From Berberis thunbergii (lineage: Eukaryota; Streptophyta; Magnoliopsida; Ranunculales; Berberidaceae): a DNA stretch of 64,000 bases. Under the pieces are notes generated by a model that ran no database searches, was not told where the DNA came from, and saw only the letters and a list, made by a program, of their open reading frames with translations. Made by a program: the position numbers and the translations under genes. Within the stretch, counting starts at the first letter, position 1; each line of letters opens with the position of its first letter. Positions 35,604 through 48,532 of the stretch are shown here, piece by piece. The stretch is from NCBI GenBank assembly GCA_003290165.1, contig QNQO01000810.1, positions 434,001 to 498,000 on the forward strand. The letters run 5' to 3'.

Positions 35604-38600
35604 ATGGACAAGAAGCAACAAGTACAGTGGGTTGAAGCACAGAAAATTGTTATAAGTGAGGATCTTGTCGATGTAGCTAAGAAACAGCTCAACTTTCTCG
35701 CTGCTGTTGATCGCCACAGATGTCTTTATGGTGACCCTGTTCTAGGCAGAGCCATTTTTAGGTAAGTTATACAACATCATGTCCCTAAATCGTTGAATTG
35801 AAAGGCGCGAGTTCAACAAATTAACATAGCGTGGTTAGGAATCCGATACATTATCTAACTAGTTTAGACTCATCAGGTACAAGAATTATTGGCTTCCCAT
35901 GTTGGCAAAGCATTCCGAGTCTGATGCTGTTATAGATGGCCCTTTAGTTGTTCCTCTTGATTGTGAATGGATTTGGCACTGCCACAGACTCAATCCGGTA
36001 AGCTTGCGGGTGATAGTAGTTTCGATGTTATTATTTTGTTTTATTGTTTAAACAACTCATTACTGACTATGTTTGTTGGGGTTAATTTGGTACAGTTACG
36101 CTATAAAAGTGACTGCGAGGAATTTTATGGGAGGATCCTGGACAGCAAGAAAGTTATTTCATCCACAGTTCAAGGGTCTCCCAAACAGCAGACTGAAGAT
36201 ATATGGAGCAGGCTTTATCCAGAAGAGCCATATGAGCTTGACTTCACTGTCTTGTTCGTAGAGAATAGCTCCGTTACGTGTATGACAGCAGCTTCCCAGA
36301 GTAAGAGTACTGAATATGACCTGGTTGATGCTGTTAAAAGGCAGAGCACTTTCTTTTACCAGGTAAGTACTAGGGGACGGTTAATATCGATAGGTTTCCA
36401 TTCCTAAAATAGTTTACATTCTTTCAAAACCATTCCAATGTCTCTAGTTTTGCAGTGGTTATGTATTTGGTATTGACGTACATACATGCATGTAATAGGT
36501 ATCCAGACCCAGTATGATTGATACTCTCTTTCTTGAAGGAGCCGCTGCTAGATATAAAGGGTTTCTTCATCTAATTAGGAGAAACATGGAGAGGTCTATT
36601 AGACACTTCTGTGTCCCAACTTATGATATTGATCTCATCTGGCACTCTCACCAACTGAATCCCGTTTCTTATTGTAAAGATATGGTTGAAACCTTGGGTA
36701 AGGTGTTAGAACATGATGATACAGATTCTGATAGAACAAAAGGGCAGAAACTGGATGTTGGTTTTAGGAGAACAACCAAGCAGTGGGAAGAAACATTTGG
36801 TTCTAGGTACTGGAGGGCTGCGGCGATGTATAGGAATGCTGCTCCACCTCCTGTCACAACCATTCCATGGAAGCGGGAAAGTAAGAGTTTTGTTCCACTC
36901 GGTGCATATCGAAAAAAAGTTCCACTGTCCAGGAAAATGGTTGTGGAGGTAAACCTTCAATAAATTTTTTACTTTTTAGATTCAGTTGAACTTGAATTGT
37001 GTTGGATACGTGGTATAACATTTTCGGTCATTTAAGCTGTCTGTCAATTTACTTTTATTTTACCCAAGACACATTGTTATATGTGAATGAACATGGAAAC
37101 TCGAATCACATGTTATTACTTGTTCTTGGAAACAATTTTGTCTTGAAATGGAGGGTAGGGAGAATTTAGATCAGATTTTTTGGATATGAACATTTCTTCA
37201 AGAGTATAAAGATATCTAACTATCTAGTTTATTTATTTATTTATTAAATTTTTTTTTCTGTAGGTGTTGTTGGAGATCGTTGCAGCAAAAAACTTACCAG
37301 AAACTCACAATGGGAATCTCTTCGTCTTACTCAGTAAGAAGAAGCCTGATCCTTTCTTTGGTGGGAAGATACGGTTGAGTATACTTTCTGAATCTAGGGA
37401 GAAACAGATTGCTTCCTTTCAGTGTGAGCCAACGGGAGAGCTGTTCTTGGAACTCATGTTCCATTCACCTTCGAGCTTACCCATGTCAAAACCCTCCAAA
37501 GCCATGGGAACAGCATTAATCCCTCTTGATTACATGATGGATCCAAACTCGAAACTATCAGTGGAGGAATGGTTTAAGTTGGAGTCTAGTCTTGGAACTC
37601 TAGATTCTAACCCAATCTGCCTACGAGTCGGTGTCTCCATCAGTGTTCCAGCACCAGCACCACATGTGCTAGAACTAGTCCGATCAAGCCCATTCTTAGA
37701 GAATGCCCATTTCTTTTCTCTTCCTGAAAGTATACAACACTCTAAGAGTTTGGCATGCGTCATTGATGAAATTGGCAATGAGATAATCAACATTCAGATG
37801 AGGTTTTGAATCTTTTCCCTCCTTTTGACATAGAAGTAACTCCCACATTTCCTTGCAGGATACACCACCTCATCACAGTAACATCGAAATATTAGTAAGG
37901 TTTAAGAGGAAAATGAATTTACCACATGTGGTTGGTTTTAATCTTTGTCCATCTTTGCAGTGTTTGGATGGTAGAAACACTTAAAACAAATGCCAGCATA
38001 TCCAATGCTGATTTTACAACATACAAAACTGTCATCTGGCGTTTCAAACAACTCTTAAACGATGTTTTCTACAGATTTTGTCATTCGACGAGAAGTCCTC
38101 TCCTCTCATTCAAGTTAGCTTTGATTGAAATCCATTTAAAGTGGAATGATAACTAGTTTACAATTTGTGATTCGATTTTTTATTTATTTTTAAAAAAACT
38201 AGTTCTAGAGAAACATTTATGAGCAACTGAAGTTTTCTTGATATAGCTGTAGTCATATATACGCCCTGGTTATTCTATTGTAATATATAGAATTGCTAAA
38301 ACTCATTATGGTCATCTAATAAAAATAGTTGGTATTTGTGCCTTAAAGGGAATCAAAAAATGCAGCGGCAAATAACAGCTTGATAATGAAGAGGGAGATT
38401 GTTGGAGTAGTGAAATCGTCTGGTGAAACACGTGTTCAGGCAGAGTTTGTAGGGACAACATGGTATCTAGTGGATTCTGATTGGTCATCCAAGATTAAGA
38501 GGGCATGTCGTAAAGATGGTCATATCTTTGAGCTTAGCGTTGGTGATCGAGCAGTGAGCATCTTTGCCCATCATATTTTGTTACTTTTACTTGATAGAAT

Positions 38601-40162
38601 TACCAAACTTTTTTTTGGCTGTTTTACTTCAAAGTATTTCTTTCAATTTCTGGGTATTTACTAAATGGTTATAATGTCATATCCATAGTATCTGTAGGTC
38701 CCAAGTAGGGAATAGGGATTACAATTTGATCCACTCAAACGGGGATCTGGCCTGACTCATCCTATATGGGAGAGGATTCCAGGATGTGTAAGCAGGGATA
38801 GCCAAATTTGCCGCGGTCCATCCCAACCTTATATAAAATTTCAATAATCCCTGTTTCCATACATGTTGAGTATTTATTTAATAGCTTATGACATCCAAAA
38901 TCTGGCCCAAATCAAATAATCATGGATGTGGGTGATTTGGGGGGTGCCAATTCTAAGCAGGGCTCGGAAGGGGATGCAAAATCTACCCCGCTGCTTTGCC
39001 CATTGGGATTACAAGGGACCATGATATTTTCTGTTTTTTGAAATGTGACAGGCATGCTCCTAAATTAGGATAAAATGATTCACAGACAGTTTTCTGTCAG
39101 TAATTCACCCAAATGTTAACATCGAATAGTGGTTTTGCTCATCATATACGTGCATAGCATGCCTAAATGTCTAAGGGTATTTGTTTGTAACAACACCGGT
39201 TATGTTTTCCAAGTATCAAGTCTAGCTAGCATTAAATTTTAATTTGGCAACTTGTGGAGAGATTCAAATCAGCTTTTGAAAGTACCATTTCTGGGTGAAG
39301 GATACTCTTTATTTCTTTTTGGGACAGGTAAAATTGTACCCAGGCAGGAAGCTAGAATATGAAGTCAAGAGCTGTGGAAGGCACAATTGTGACCGAGTCT
39401 TCATAACAGCGGTCGAGTTCTCTACAGACAATCCATATGGCAAAGCAATAGCATTGCTCGACTTGAAATCTGGAGTAGTGAAGGTAAGCTTGTTTTGAAT
39501 TGTTTTTAACACAAGTCCCTCATCCTACTTATGGAACTTACTCAAATATCAATTAATAGGTCAATGAAGATTGGTTTATGCTGTCTGCTATCACATTGAA
39601 CTTTCTACTTTCCAATATTTTGAGGAAGGAGGGATACGGCTCTTTGATTGCAGATGAAAATAATCCAAATACAAGTAATTTAATAGAAGATGATAAATGT
39701 GATATTGATATCTGGGACAATACTTCCCCAGGAAAGGATGTAGAGGTAGATGGTGAAGCCAATGCAGTGGCGCTAGAAAAAGGAGTGGGCATGAATGTGA
39801 AGAGCGGTGTATGTGTCGAGTGTGGGAATATTGTGAACAGTGGAGGTTGTGGTACTATGTGTGGTGGGATGTGTGGACCTAGGTGGGGCAGTTCTCCTAT
39901 GGAAAAGGGTGGGAGTGTGTGTGGAGGTGGTGGCTGTTCTCCTGCTTGCAAAGGTGGGGCTTTTTCTGGTGGGCAGGGTGGTGGTGGGCGGAATTATCCT
40001 ATGGCAAAGGGTGGGAGTGTGTGTGGTGGTAGCTGTTCTGCTTGCAAAGGTGGGGCTTTTTGGGGTGGGCAGGGTGGTGGTGGTGGGAAGGGCGTTGTCT
40101 GTGAAGATGATGCAGTGAAGAGTGGTGGCTGTGGGGACTGTGGAGGCAGCGGTTGCAGGTGA
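35604..40162 (+). CDS. GRDP: Glycine-rich domain-containing protein (GRDP family, DUF1399), copy 2
   Basis: Eight exons: 35604-35761, 35877-35997, 36096-36362, 36499-36948, 37264-37802, 38349-38553, 39328-39483 and 39560-40162; 832 aa. Exons 1, 4, 5, 6 and 7 have the same lengths as in copy 1 (158, 450, 539, 205, 156 bp). Exon 3 has 15 bp more and exon 2 has 6 bp less, all in frame. It keeps [26 protein letters not shown] and the C2-like VLLEIVAAKNLPE. The Gly/Cys tail differs: repeats of CKGGAF(S/W)GGQGGGG and KGGSVCGG replace the CGSGC units of copy 1. Purifying selection on the body and free change in the tail is the likely pattern. I see no frame break, so both copies are probably functional. 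Confidence 0.9.
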
Positions 40163-41174
40163 GAATGTTTGGGATTCCCAGACCACAGTTGCAAAAGGTA
40201 TACAAGTTGCTTCAGACGAGGCATTGTGAAAGAGAAAAAAAGGAAAGCGTGCTTGTGTTGGGTGAATTTCAGTGTTGGAGAATCATAATAATGTATCAGT
40301 ATCAGTTGCATGTATGATGTTTTCAAAGAACCACTTGTCAATAATAAAAATGTGTTTTGTAATATACCGATCTGTCTCTTAGATACACATCTTCTATAGT
40401 TTGCAACATTAATTACTATAAAGCATCTGTTCACATTTTAAAACTTTTTTTTTATATCTTTCCCTCCTCTTAATCTTACAACTCTTGGCTAAGCTTTGCA
40501 TTCTGAAAATGAAAGAAATTTGATGTTCTAATTCAAAGGGAGAGAAAATCATCCAATCGTCCATACAGGCAAAAGGCATAAACTAGTAATTGCATTAATC
40601 TGAAGGATATTGTGATTACATGGTTCTCTCTCTGCAGAAATCATGTAATCTTTTATAGTTTATGCTTTTGTTTCTAATTGTCTATGTATAATGTCAAGGT
40701 CTTCTTAAGCTTTATTATTTTCCGGGCATGTCTGTAAGCCCTAGCCCTTGTATATTTCTTTCCATTTCTTTGCAATACAATATTCTACCTTATCTTGAGT
40801 AAAAAAAAAAGTCTGTAACATTAAAAAAAACATAATATTGAGCTACCCGTGGTTCGACAACTTGGATTCACCAGTGATTTACAAAATATAAATGTTGATC
40901 ATTGTATTAAAAGCAACTATGCATCTGCTATCCAAAACAAAACAGAAACTCTAAGTTGGATATGAATACAAACAACCATTCCCTCCCTGGCACACTCCGT
41001 CTCTTCAGAACTAATATGGACCATGACCAATAGCTAGCAACCTACTGCTCTCATTGGCTGGCCATGGATGATGCGTGGATGGGTGAATTAATTTCTGCCT
41101 TGCATTTGCGACATTGTTCCCTTATCAACCCTGCTCCATTGCCATTTCTTTCTTCGTCATCAACATAACTTAAC
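40163..41174. other. 3' flank of GRDP copy 2 and spacer
   Basis: Matches 6,865-7,360 up to ~40,740, then jumps to sequence matching 8,751-9,145. The FAN1 exon and its surroundings (7.4-8.7 kb in unit 1) are deleted here. No gene. Confidence 0.55.
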
Positions 41175-42197
41175 ATGGAGGCAGAGGAGGAGAACCACCA
41201 TCTTCTCCAGCCTCTTATCCCACCCACCACATCCACACCGCCACTTCTGCCTTCAATACCTCAATGCCTCTCACATTCTCATTCTTGTTTCCCTAGTTCT
41301 CCTCCTTGCATTATATCAAGTTTGAGGCATTTAAAGGCTTTGAAATAGGTATTATCAATGACGTTAACAATGTGACACCGGATAGAATAGCGATTATTCT
41401 GCAAACTAGTTTCAACAAACAATTCACAGGGAAAGAACACAAGAGATTCGCCCAAAAATACAGAGAAACAACTCTAATATTCAATTCAAATTATGCAAAT
41501 AAAAAATATCTCTATATCAGCCCACAAGCGCTAAAACTCGTCATTATTAGAATTTTACCAAAAATAGCAAAATCCCAATAATCATGCTAAAATGAAATAC
41601 GTAATAAAAAAAATAATTTGCCAAGAATCTGGCCCAAATCGGGCTCAGAATCACTTCCTAAACTATAAATGAAATATTACTATAAAAGGGAAAAAAAACT
41701 ACTAAAATTGTGGATTCGGAAAGGGAAACAGTAGATTTTGATCTTGAAAAGATGCGCACCTAGCGTTGTTCCATGGCCACGACGTGCGCACCGCCAAGAG
41801 ATTTCCGAATTGGGGTCATATACGTGATTCTGATAACCGTAGCCAAAGTTATGGCCAAAATACTGAAACGCACCCAAAACTACTTCAATTAGAAAAAGAT
41901 CACGATTTCCTGCCATCTTTGCGTTGATCTGCCAACTCAAGATATCTCAGCGCCAACAATGTGCTATATGACAACTCAGCATCATCTGACTTGGATCCTC
42001 CTGCATCACAATGCTATGTCGGGGCATTGGTTTGACCTCCTCTTTGTCCGAAATGGCAATTCTCTAATTGAATTTAATACTAGCCATTTCGCCCAAACAA
42101 TTCTCTAACCTCATGCTGCTATTGACTAGCACAAAAAGTTAATTGACTGCATCACCATAAGGCCCATTCCCCCCCGACCAACAAAATATGTTAAAAC
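41175..42197 (+). pseudogene. BSP-like pseudogene, 5' and middle parts (interrupted)
   Basis: ATG at 41,175 and MEAEEENHHLLQPLIPPT match the BSP-like gene at 9,146. Homology runs to 41,372, is broken by a solo LTR (41,373-42,008), resumes with GHWFDLLFVRNG-coding sequence to ~42,192, and is broken again by the Copia element at 42,198. The last stretch resumes at 60,933. Frameshifts occur before the first insertion (near 41,240 and 41,310). Confidence 0.85.
41373..42008. mobile_element. Solo LTR (or small LTR-like element)
   Basis: 636 bp starting TGACACCGG and ending CCTGCATCA, flanked by a perfect 5-bp duplication CAATG (41,368-41,372 and 42,009-42,013). Removing it restores homology with 9,360-9,385 of the intact gene. 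No internal coding domain recognised. Confidence 0.75.
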
Positions 42198-42912
42198 TGT
42201 TGTGCCTCGCGAAAGTGTAACAAATGCAGATGCATAACACAATTGATAGTTGATAGAAAGTAATAAATCCAAAATATAAACAAGATAATGTAAAGTAAAT
42301 GAAAATAAATAAAACATGTACCGCACAAGCAATTTAATGAGGTTCGGCAAGTCTGCCTACGTCCACGAGCAAAGAGAATAACTTTACTAGTAAGATCGAA
42401 GAATACAAATGGAGATAGCTACCCAACATCAATGTCGTTAAATATACACATCTAAACGACACCATAAATATACGCTGGGTGCATAAATCTCTCACAAACA
42501 AAAATAAACTCTTTCTCCCTCACCTCACTTTTCTCTCACGTAAACATACATAAAAGAGGGTTTGTGAATAACCCTAACTCAAAAACTCACAACACACAGG
42601 GATGAACGATGAATGAGAAGGGGGGACCCTTCTTTTTTTATAGCCACTAAGGGCGGTGGAGTGAGGTCGTGATGGAGAGTTCCATCACCTTCTTCTTCTT
42701 TTTCCAGCAACATCCAACCAACAACTTCTTCCCGATCCAGCAAATCCAGCCAAGATCTTCTTCATCCATGCCACAATCATTTGCTGCCAACTAACCTCCG
42801 TTGTAGACAAGTCGAGATCCAGCGAAGTCCAACTTTATCTACTGTTGTCAAGTCGAAATCGTGCATAGATACTTTTTTCTTCTTCAATCTATTGCTTTTC
42901 TGTATTTCAACA
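42198..42912 (-). repeat. 3' LTR of the Copia element
   Basis: 715 bp with TGTTG...CAACA termini. The first ~35 and last ~40 bp match the remnant at 60,855-60,932. Confidence 0.8.
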
Positions 42913-42945
42913 ATTCTCGGTGAAGATTTCACAAATCTGAGCCGA

Positions 42946-43501
42946 CTACACAAGCATTATCGTTACTTTTCCTTCACACCCCAAAGGGGCTAAACACACA
43001 CGAAGAATGTTGATCAAGTCCAAACAATGTTGAAACTTTATCCCAGAAGCTATATTCGTCAACATATCTGCAAGATTCTCTTTGGTGTCAATCTTCTTCA
43101 GTAAAATGAACATCAATATGCATCGTACGTGCATGATGAACTTGATTTTTTGCCAAATAAATGACACTCATACTATCATAAAAGACATCTAGATGGTCTT
43201 GCACTACACCCAAGTCATCAAACAATCCTTGAAGCCAAATTGCTTCCTTAACGGTTTCTGTAACCGCCATATACTTAGCTTCAGTTGTAGACAATGCAAC
43301 TGTAGACTGTAACGTAAATCTCCAACTTACTGGTCCTTTAGCAAGAATAAAGATTATAACCAGTAGTTGAACGTTATTCAGATCTATTGCATAATCTGAA
43401 TCCACATAACCAACACAATGTTGACCATTACTCACATCCTTCTCAAAAAGTAAACCAACATCTATTGTACCCAGGATGTATCGTAGAATCCATTTCAGCA
43501 C
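42946..43501 (-). pseudogene. Copia RNase H
   Basis: Two overlapping minus-strand frames: HCVGYVDSDYAIDLNN, STVALSTTEAKYMAVTE, KEAIWLQGLFDDLG, HHARTMHIDVHF, then IDTKENLADMLTN. This is the canonical Copia RNase H with the catalytic Asp/Glu context visible; frameshifts disrupt it. Confidence 0.88.
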
Positions 43502-43519
43502 TTGCCAGTGTCATTTGCC

Positions 43520-44330
43520 TGGATCATGCATGTACCGACTTACCATAATGCCAGTGAAATGTCAGGTCTTGCACACAACATTGCATACATTAAGCTTCCC
43601 ACTGCATTTGCATATTGCACTTGAGCCATATACTCTCATTCCTCATTAGTATTAGGAGACATAGAAGCTGAAAGCTTAAAGTGAGAAGCAAGAGGTGTAC
43701 TAACTGATTTCATGTTGTCATTCATCTCAAATCGTTGTAACACCTTCTTTAAATACACTTATTGAGACAAGCGCACAGTTCCTTTCACCATGTCTCTTTG
43801 AATTTCTATGCCAATGATCTTCTTAGCTTCACCAAGATCTTTCATCTCAAACAGAGTACTCATCTGGCATTTCAACTTATTAATCTCATACTCGCTCTTG
43901 GAGGCTATTAATATATCATCTACATATAAGAGCAAATATATAAAAGAACCATCACGAAGATTTCAGAAGTAGACACAATGATCATAATGGCTTCGAGTAT
44001 ACTTCTACCCTAGCATAAAATGATCAAACCGCTTGTACCTTTGTCTTGGAGACTGCTTCAACCCGTACAAGGACTTGTTCAGTTTACACACACAATCCAC
44101 TTTATCTGCAACCTTAAACCCACTTGGTTGAGTCATATAGATCTCCTCCTTTAGTTCACCATGTAAAAATGCAGTTTTCACATCTAATTGAGCTAACTCA
44201 ATATTAAATTGTGCAACCAAGGCTAGCAAAATTTGAATGGAAGAGGGTTTCACAACTGGAGAAAAGACTCCATTGTAGTTTATACCTTCCTTCTAAGCAT
44301 AACCTTTCGCAACTAACCTTGCCTTGAAGC
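43520..44330 (-). pseudogene. Copia reverse transcriptase
   Basis: 44,253-44,005 reads ELAQLDVKTAFLHGELKEEIYMTQPSGF and CKLNKSLYGLKQSPRQ, typical Copia RT. Further motifs lie in other frames to ~43,520, including the complement of a YVDD-type region near 43,910-43,930. Several stops and frameshifts. Confidence 0.85.
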
Positions 44331-44923
44331 ACACACCATCACTAGGAGATCTTTCTTTCTTGTGTATGGGTTGCACCCAATAGCTTTCTTACCTTTCGGT
44401 AAACTACACAATTCCTATGTTTCATTATTGTGAAGAGATTACATCTCTTCATCCATACCCTTCTTCCAATGTTCACAATCGGTACTTTGAATTGCTTCTT
44501 TATAGGTAGAAGGCACTTCATCCTCAACTATTGGAAGTGCATAGGTGACATAGTCACTAAACCTTTGAGGACGTTTATATTCCTCTTTGGCCTACTTGTT
44601 GCAATTGATTCCTAAATTGGAGTCTCTGAAACATCATCAACTGTATCTACTGCAGTCTCACTATTTGTGTCATCATCTGCTGGTGGAATCAGTAGGTACT
44701 ACATCTGTAGATACAATGGTAACTGGGTAACTTCAATCTCCACCTACTGTGAATTTTCTATGGTTTATTCTCCACCAGCTGAGAATTCTTCAGCTTCAAC
44801 ATAGAAGCCTCATCAAAAGTCACATATCTGCTAATAACAATCATATTGGATTTAGGAACCCACAACTTATAGCCTTTTACACCATCATGAAACCCAAGAA
44901 AATAACTTTCTCGGCTCGGGGAT

Positions 44924-45480
44924 CTAACTTACATTCTTGAACATGAAAGTAAGCAGGACAATCAAAGATATGCAATCTATCATAATCATTAGCAAAATTT
45001 TCAAACCATACCTCAATAGGAGTTTTCCATCAATCGCAGTCACAATCAAACTGTTAATGAGATGACAAGCATATGTTATAACCTGAGCCCAAAATGCTTT
45101 CCCCAATCTAGCATTAGACAACATACAACAAACCTTTTCCAGCAATATACGGTTCATGCGTTCTGCCACCCCATTCTGTTGCGGAGTACATCCAACTGTG
45201 AAGTTTCTGACAATTCCCTCATCCTGACATACTTGCAAGAACGGATCAACCTTGCATTCACCTCCATTATCTAATGAAGCATTCTAATCTTTCTATCAGT
45301 CTAAGTTTCAATCATTTTTTTCCACTTCAGGAACACATTCAAGACTTCATCTTTATGCTTCATGGTGTACACCCACACACGTCTTGAATAATCACCTTCA
45401 AAAGTGAGGAAATAACACATACCTCCCAATGATGCTTGCTTGGAAAGTCCCCAAACATTCAAGTGAACATAATCAAGAGT
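44924..45480 (-). pseudogene. Copia integrase
   Basis: 45,238-44,924 reads EGIVRNFTVGCTPQQNGVAE, RMNRILLEKVCCMLSNA and FWAQVITYACHLINSL, the Tnt1/Tork-like integrase core. The upstream part (GGMCYFLTFEGDYSRRVWVY) is at ~45,430-45,365 in another frame. Split by the solo LTR at 45,506. Confidence 0.85.
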
Positions 45481-45505
45481 CTCACGAGTACAGTCGATAG
45501 GGGTG

Positions 45506-45737
45506 TTGTAACGACTCGATCAACACAGTAAGATATTGTCCGCTTTGGGCCCAACCAGCCCGCACGACTTTAAAAGGCCTCTTACTATGGGGATCCAACC
45601 TCGCACATATATAGCACATCCCCCTTCCGCACCCAGGCGATGTGGGACTATGTACCCCTTTGTAGCTCGTCCAACCTCTCTCGGGCCTATTGGGCTCCAA
45701 CCCTCACCCTCAGGTTTGCCCACTCCAGGGTCTCACA
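45506..45737. mobile_element. Solo LTR of the TRIM-like family
   Basis: 232 bp similar to the terminal repeats at 33,052-33,571 (ATATTGTCCGCTTTGGGCCC, CACGACTTTAAAA, GATGTGGGACTAT). It sits between Copia integrase and GAG-pre-integrase sequence with target duplication GGTG (45,502-45,505 and 45,738-45,741); removing it joins ...FGT to PIDCTRET in frame. Confidence 0.65.
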
Positions 45738-45744
45738 GGTGCCA

Positions 45745-45889
45745 AACTTAACTCTTGTATGCTGGCCCATTACACAATGTTCACAAAATTCTAACTTGCA
45801 GTCTTAGCACCTTTTAACAAACCTTATTTCACAAGAGTTTGCATACTATTTATACCAAGATGCCCTAAACGCATGTGCCACGGTCTGGT
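45745..45889 (-). pseudogene. Copia GAG-pre-integrase fragment
   Basis: Minus strand reads RPWHMRLGHLGINSMQTLVK, the HLGH-type zinc region preceding Copia integrase. Cut at 45,890 by the direct repeat. Confidence 0.75.
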
Positions 45890-46328
45890 TGTCATGACCT
45901 GATCTTCAGCAAAACGAAAATCCTTATATCCATGTAGGATTATCCATTTCCCTAAATTTTGAGATATGAAATAAAATAACAAAAGAACATTTAGCAACAA
46001 CAACTGAGATATAATTTAGAAAATTGAAATAAACCAAAATAAAACTCTAACGAGGAAACTTTTAGACAATGTTCTCCCCTCTAAAGAAACTCCAGTAGCG
46101 CTACTAAATAATCTCTAAACCTGAGACAAACTAATTGGCTACATTCCATTAAGAACTTACCCAAGAAGCAAAAACTCACTTGGGTCATCAATTAAGTTGG
46201 TATGAGTAATCTTCATCCCAAAATCAATACATCAGCAAGTTTTAACCTAAAATTAAATACAAAGATGAACAACCACACAAACAGATAGTTCCTTAACGAG
46301 GCGGATGTTTCATTCTAATAAGTTCCTA
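45890..46328. repeat. Direct repeat R, left copy (LTR-like)
   Basis: Begins TGTCATGACC and is ~85-90% identical by eye to 59,354-59,781, same orientation. It cuts the Copia pre-integrase region. Its 3' end (AGTTCCTA) is not a canonical CA. Confidence 0.8.
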
Positions 46329-46330
46329 GG

Positions 46331-48532
46331 GATTATAAGGAAAACATAAATGCAAGAAAAAAGAAACAATGCTTGAACCTAAAATCATGAATCCATTTAA
46401 AGTTCAAAACCCAAACATCGATCATAAACAATAACTGAAGAAAGTTAGTATCTTGGTCTTATAATTTGTACCTTTGGGTCCCAAGTATTTGGATCCTATA
46501 GTTCAATTAATGCAGAAACATTGAATGAGATTGTAGTTCTCTTTTAAACAAGTAATAAAATCTTGTGGCTTGCGACCCCTTTCCGCCAAGGAAGTAATTC
46601 GCCGGGACCAATCAAACCCGGACTTAGGTAAACCTCATTATATATGTGTCTCATATTGTCAATTTCCCTCTCTTTACATTACTTGTGCATATTTGCTTAT
46701 CTTACGGCTTACGATATCTCATGTTGCATGTTTAAAGTTTTACAAATCATAGTTTAGCTCGCTTGACTTGTGCATTAAGTTTTGGATCTATTTTGCAAAA
46801 GTATTTTGTTAGATCGGGTTATAGATCCCAAGACTTGTGAGACCACCGGACCTAGAGTTGAATCATTTCATATTCTATCTTTGAAGTTTGAACATTTCCA
46901 AGGTCTAGGAGATTATTTTGAGTACCGAGTAATAATTAAATGTTCATATAGCCTCGTTGTCTTTGCATTCTTCCACAAAAGTTTTTCAATGAAGTTTGTC
47001 ATATGGTCTCGTTCAACATAATTTAGGGCACTTGCATTGGTATTTGACATGATACCTGTGCATTTTCAAAATTCAATTGTTGACTATTCGGAATTAAAAT
47101 AAGTTGTGCAGTGACATTGATACTTGATATGCAATCAATATTTATCTTACACATGAATCAAAGTTTAGTTATTTGACTATTAATTGAAGTTCAAAAGTCT
47201 CTTTGTTACCCTTCTTGTAGTGTCCTAAACAAACAATATTGTCCATAAAAATAACCATTGGGTTGATCAATAATCATTCTAGATGATCTAAATAAAGTTA
47301 CTTCTGAAATACCTGACCAGAGAGAGACATACTCTCAAACTACACTTCTTTTTCTTCTTCCATCGGTGTAAATGGTAACCTTTTTTTTATATATATATTC
47401 ATTTCATTGTAACCCAACTTTTCTAATATGGGTAATTCATTTATGTATTTGAAACTCTTTTTTTCTCGCTTCCCAAGGGTTCCAGACTCCTTTTTTTTGT
47501 GCGAAACAATAGTTGAAACAAATTTGAAGTTTGTAAATAAAACCAAATACGTTTTGGTGGGAGTGGTGTGCTCTAGACGTATTTGATAAATCAAACACAT
47601 TTTGACCAGAGTGATGTGCTCTAGACGTATTTGATAAATCAAACACGTTTTGACCAGAGTGATGTGCTCTGGATGCACTTGATTAGAGTTGTAAATGAAC
47701 TATGAAACCGTTATAGATTGTAGATTCTGGAATAATATTGTCTTATGATTGTTGGTAACAATCTATAACAGAGAATAAAAAAGAGGAATATGTGATCTGA
47801 GGCTTGCTGTAGCAATGTCCTTGAGACAATACTCAACCTGTCTCGATGCAAACATTATGATTGTTAGTCTCCCATGACACAACATATCCGTTTCTTTGTC
47901 CAAATGCACTTTAGACCAGAAACTCAGTTGAACAAATAAATGAGTTATAAGTAGATAAATCAGTAATTCTTGTTATTGTTCAATCATTTCAAATGGCGAG
48001 TTTGAAGTTCTTCTTATAACGAATGAAGCATCAACGTACCTGTTAGGGGTGGGCACGGTTCGGATCGGTTCCAAATTTTGAGGAACCTAACTCGAACCGT
48101 TTAAATTTTAACGATTCCGATTCGGATTGGTTCCTGTATAATATTATGCAACCTTGAAGATGCATCCCACTGTGAGTAAGAGTTGGTTATAAACTAAAAA
48201 TCATTTCACTTCCTCCACTAGATGTGGAAGGTTTCAATATTAGGCCACCCAAGCACAACTGCACAAGTAGTGAAGTGTCAAATTTGATAAACAACAACTC
48301 ATTCATCTCACACAACATGTGAAAGATAGAAAATGTCAAATTCGATGAACAACAATTCATTAATAGATATCTATCTATCTCAATGGGACAAAGTTACATA
48401 TAATTCTTAAAGTGAAATCAAACTTAATAACATCTTAACAATACATAGCCCATTTTACAAGCAATCAAACACGTTCACCCCTTATTCGACGAGCAAGTTG
48501 GATGTCTTTGGGCATAATTGTAACCCTCTTAG
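46331..48532. repeat. Large duplicated block, left copy
   Basis: About 2.2 kb nearly identical to 61,850-64,000, same orientation. Differences include a ~40-bp stretch near 46,545 present only here, and three instead of two 48-bp units at 47,549. The right copy continues past the window end. No confident gene; minus-strand frames near 47,340-47,680 come from the 48-bp repeats. Confidence 0.9.
47549..47692. repeat. 48-bp minisatellite, three units
   Basis: Units start at 47,549, 47,597 and 47,645 (ACGTTTTGACCAGAGTGATG...). The duplicate block at ~63,064 has only two units, so unit number changed after duplication. Confidence 0.85.

Noticed and set aside
37859..37899. Apparent 1-bp frameshift in GRDP copy 2
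   Set aside because: It lies in sequence I conclude is intron in both copies, so it does not affect the protein.
47340..47678. Minus-strand frame with repeated LVKxCLIYQIRLEH
   Set aside because: Translation of the 48-bp minisatellite; its copy at 62,788-63,114 differs in frame and length.
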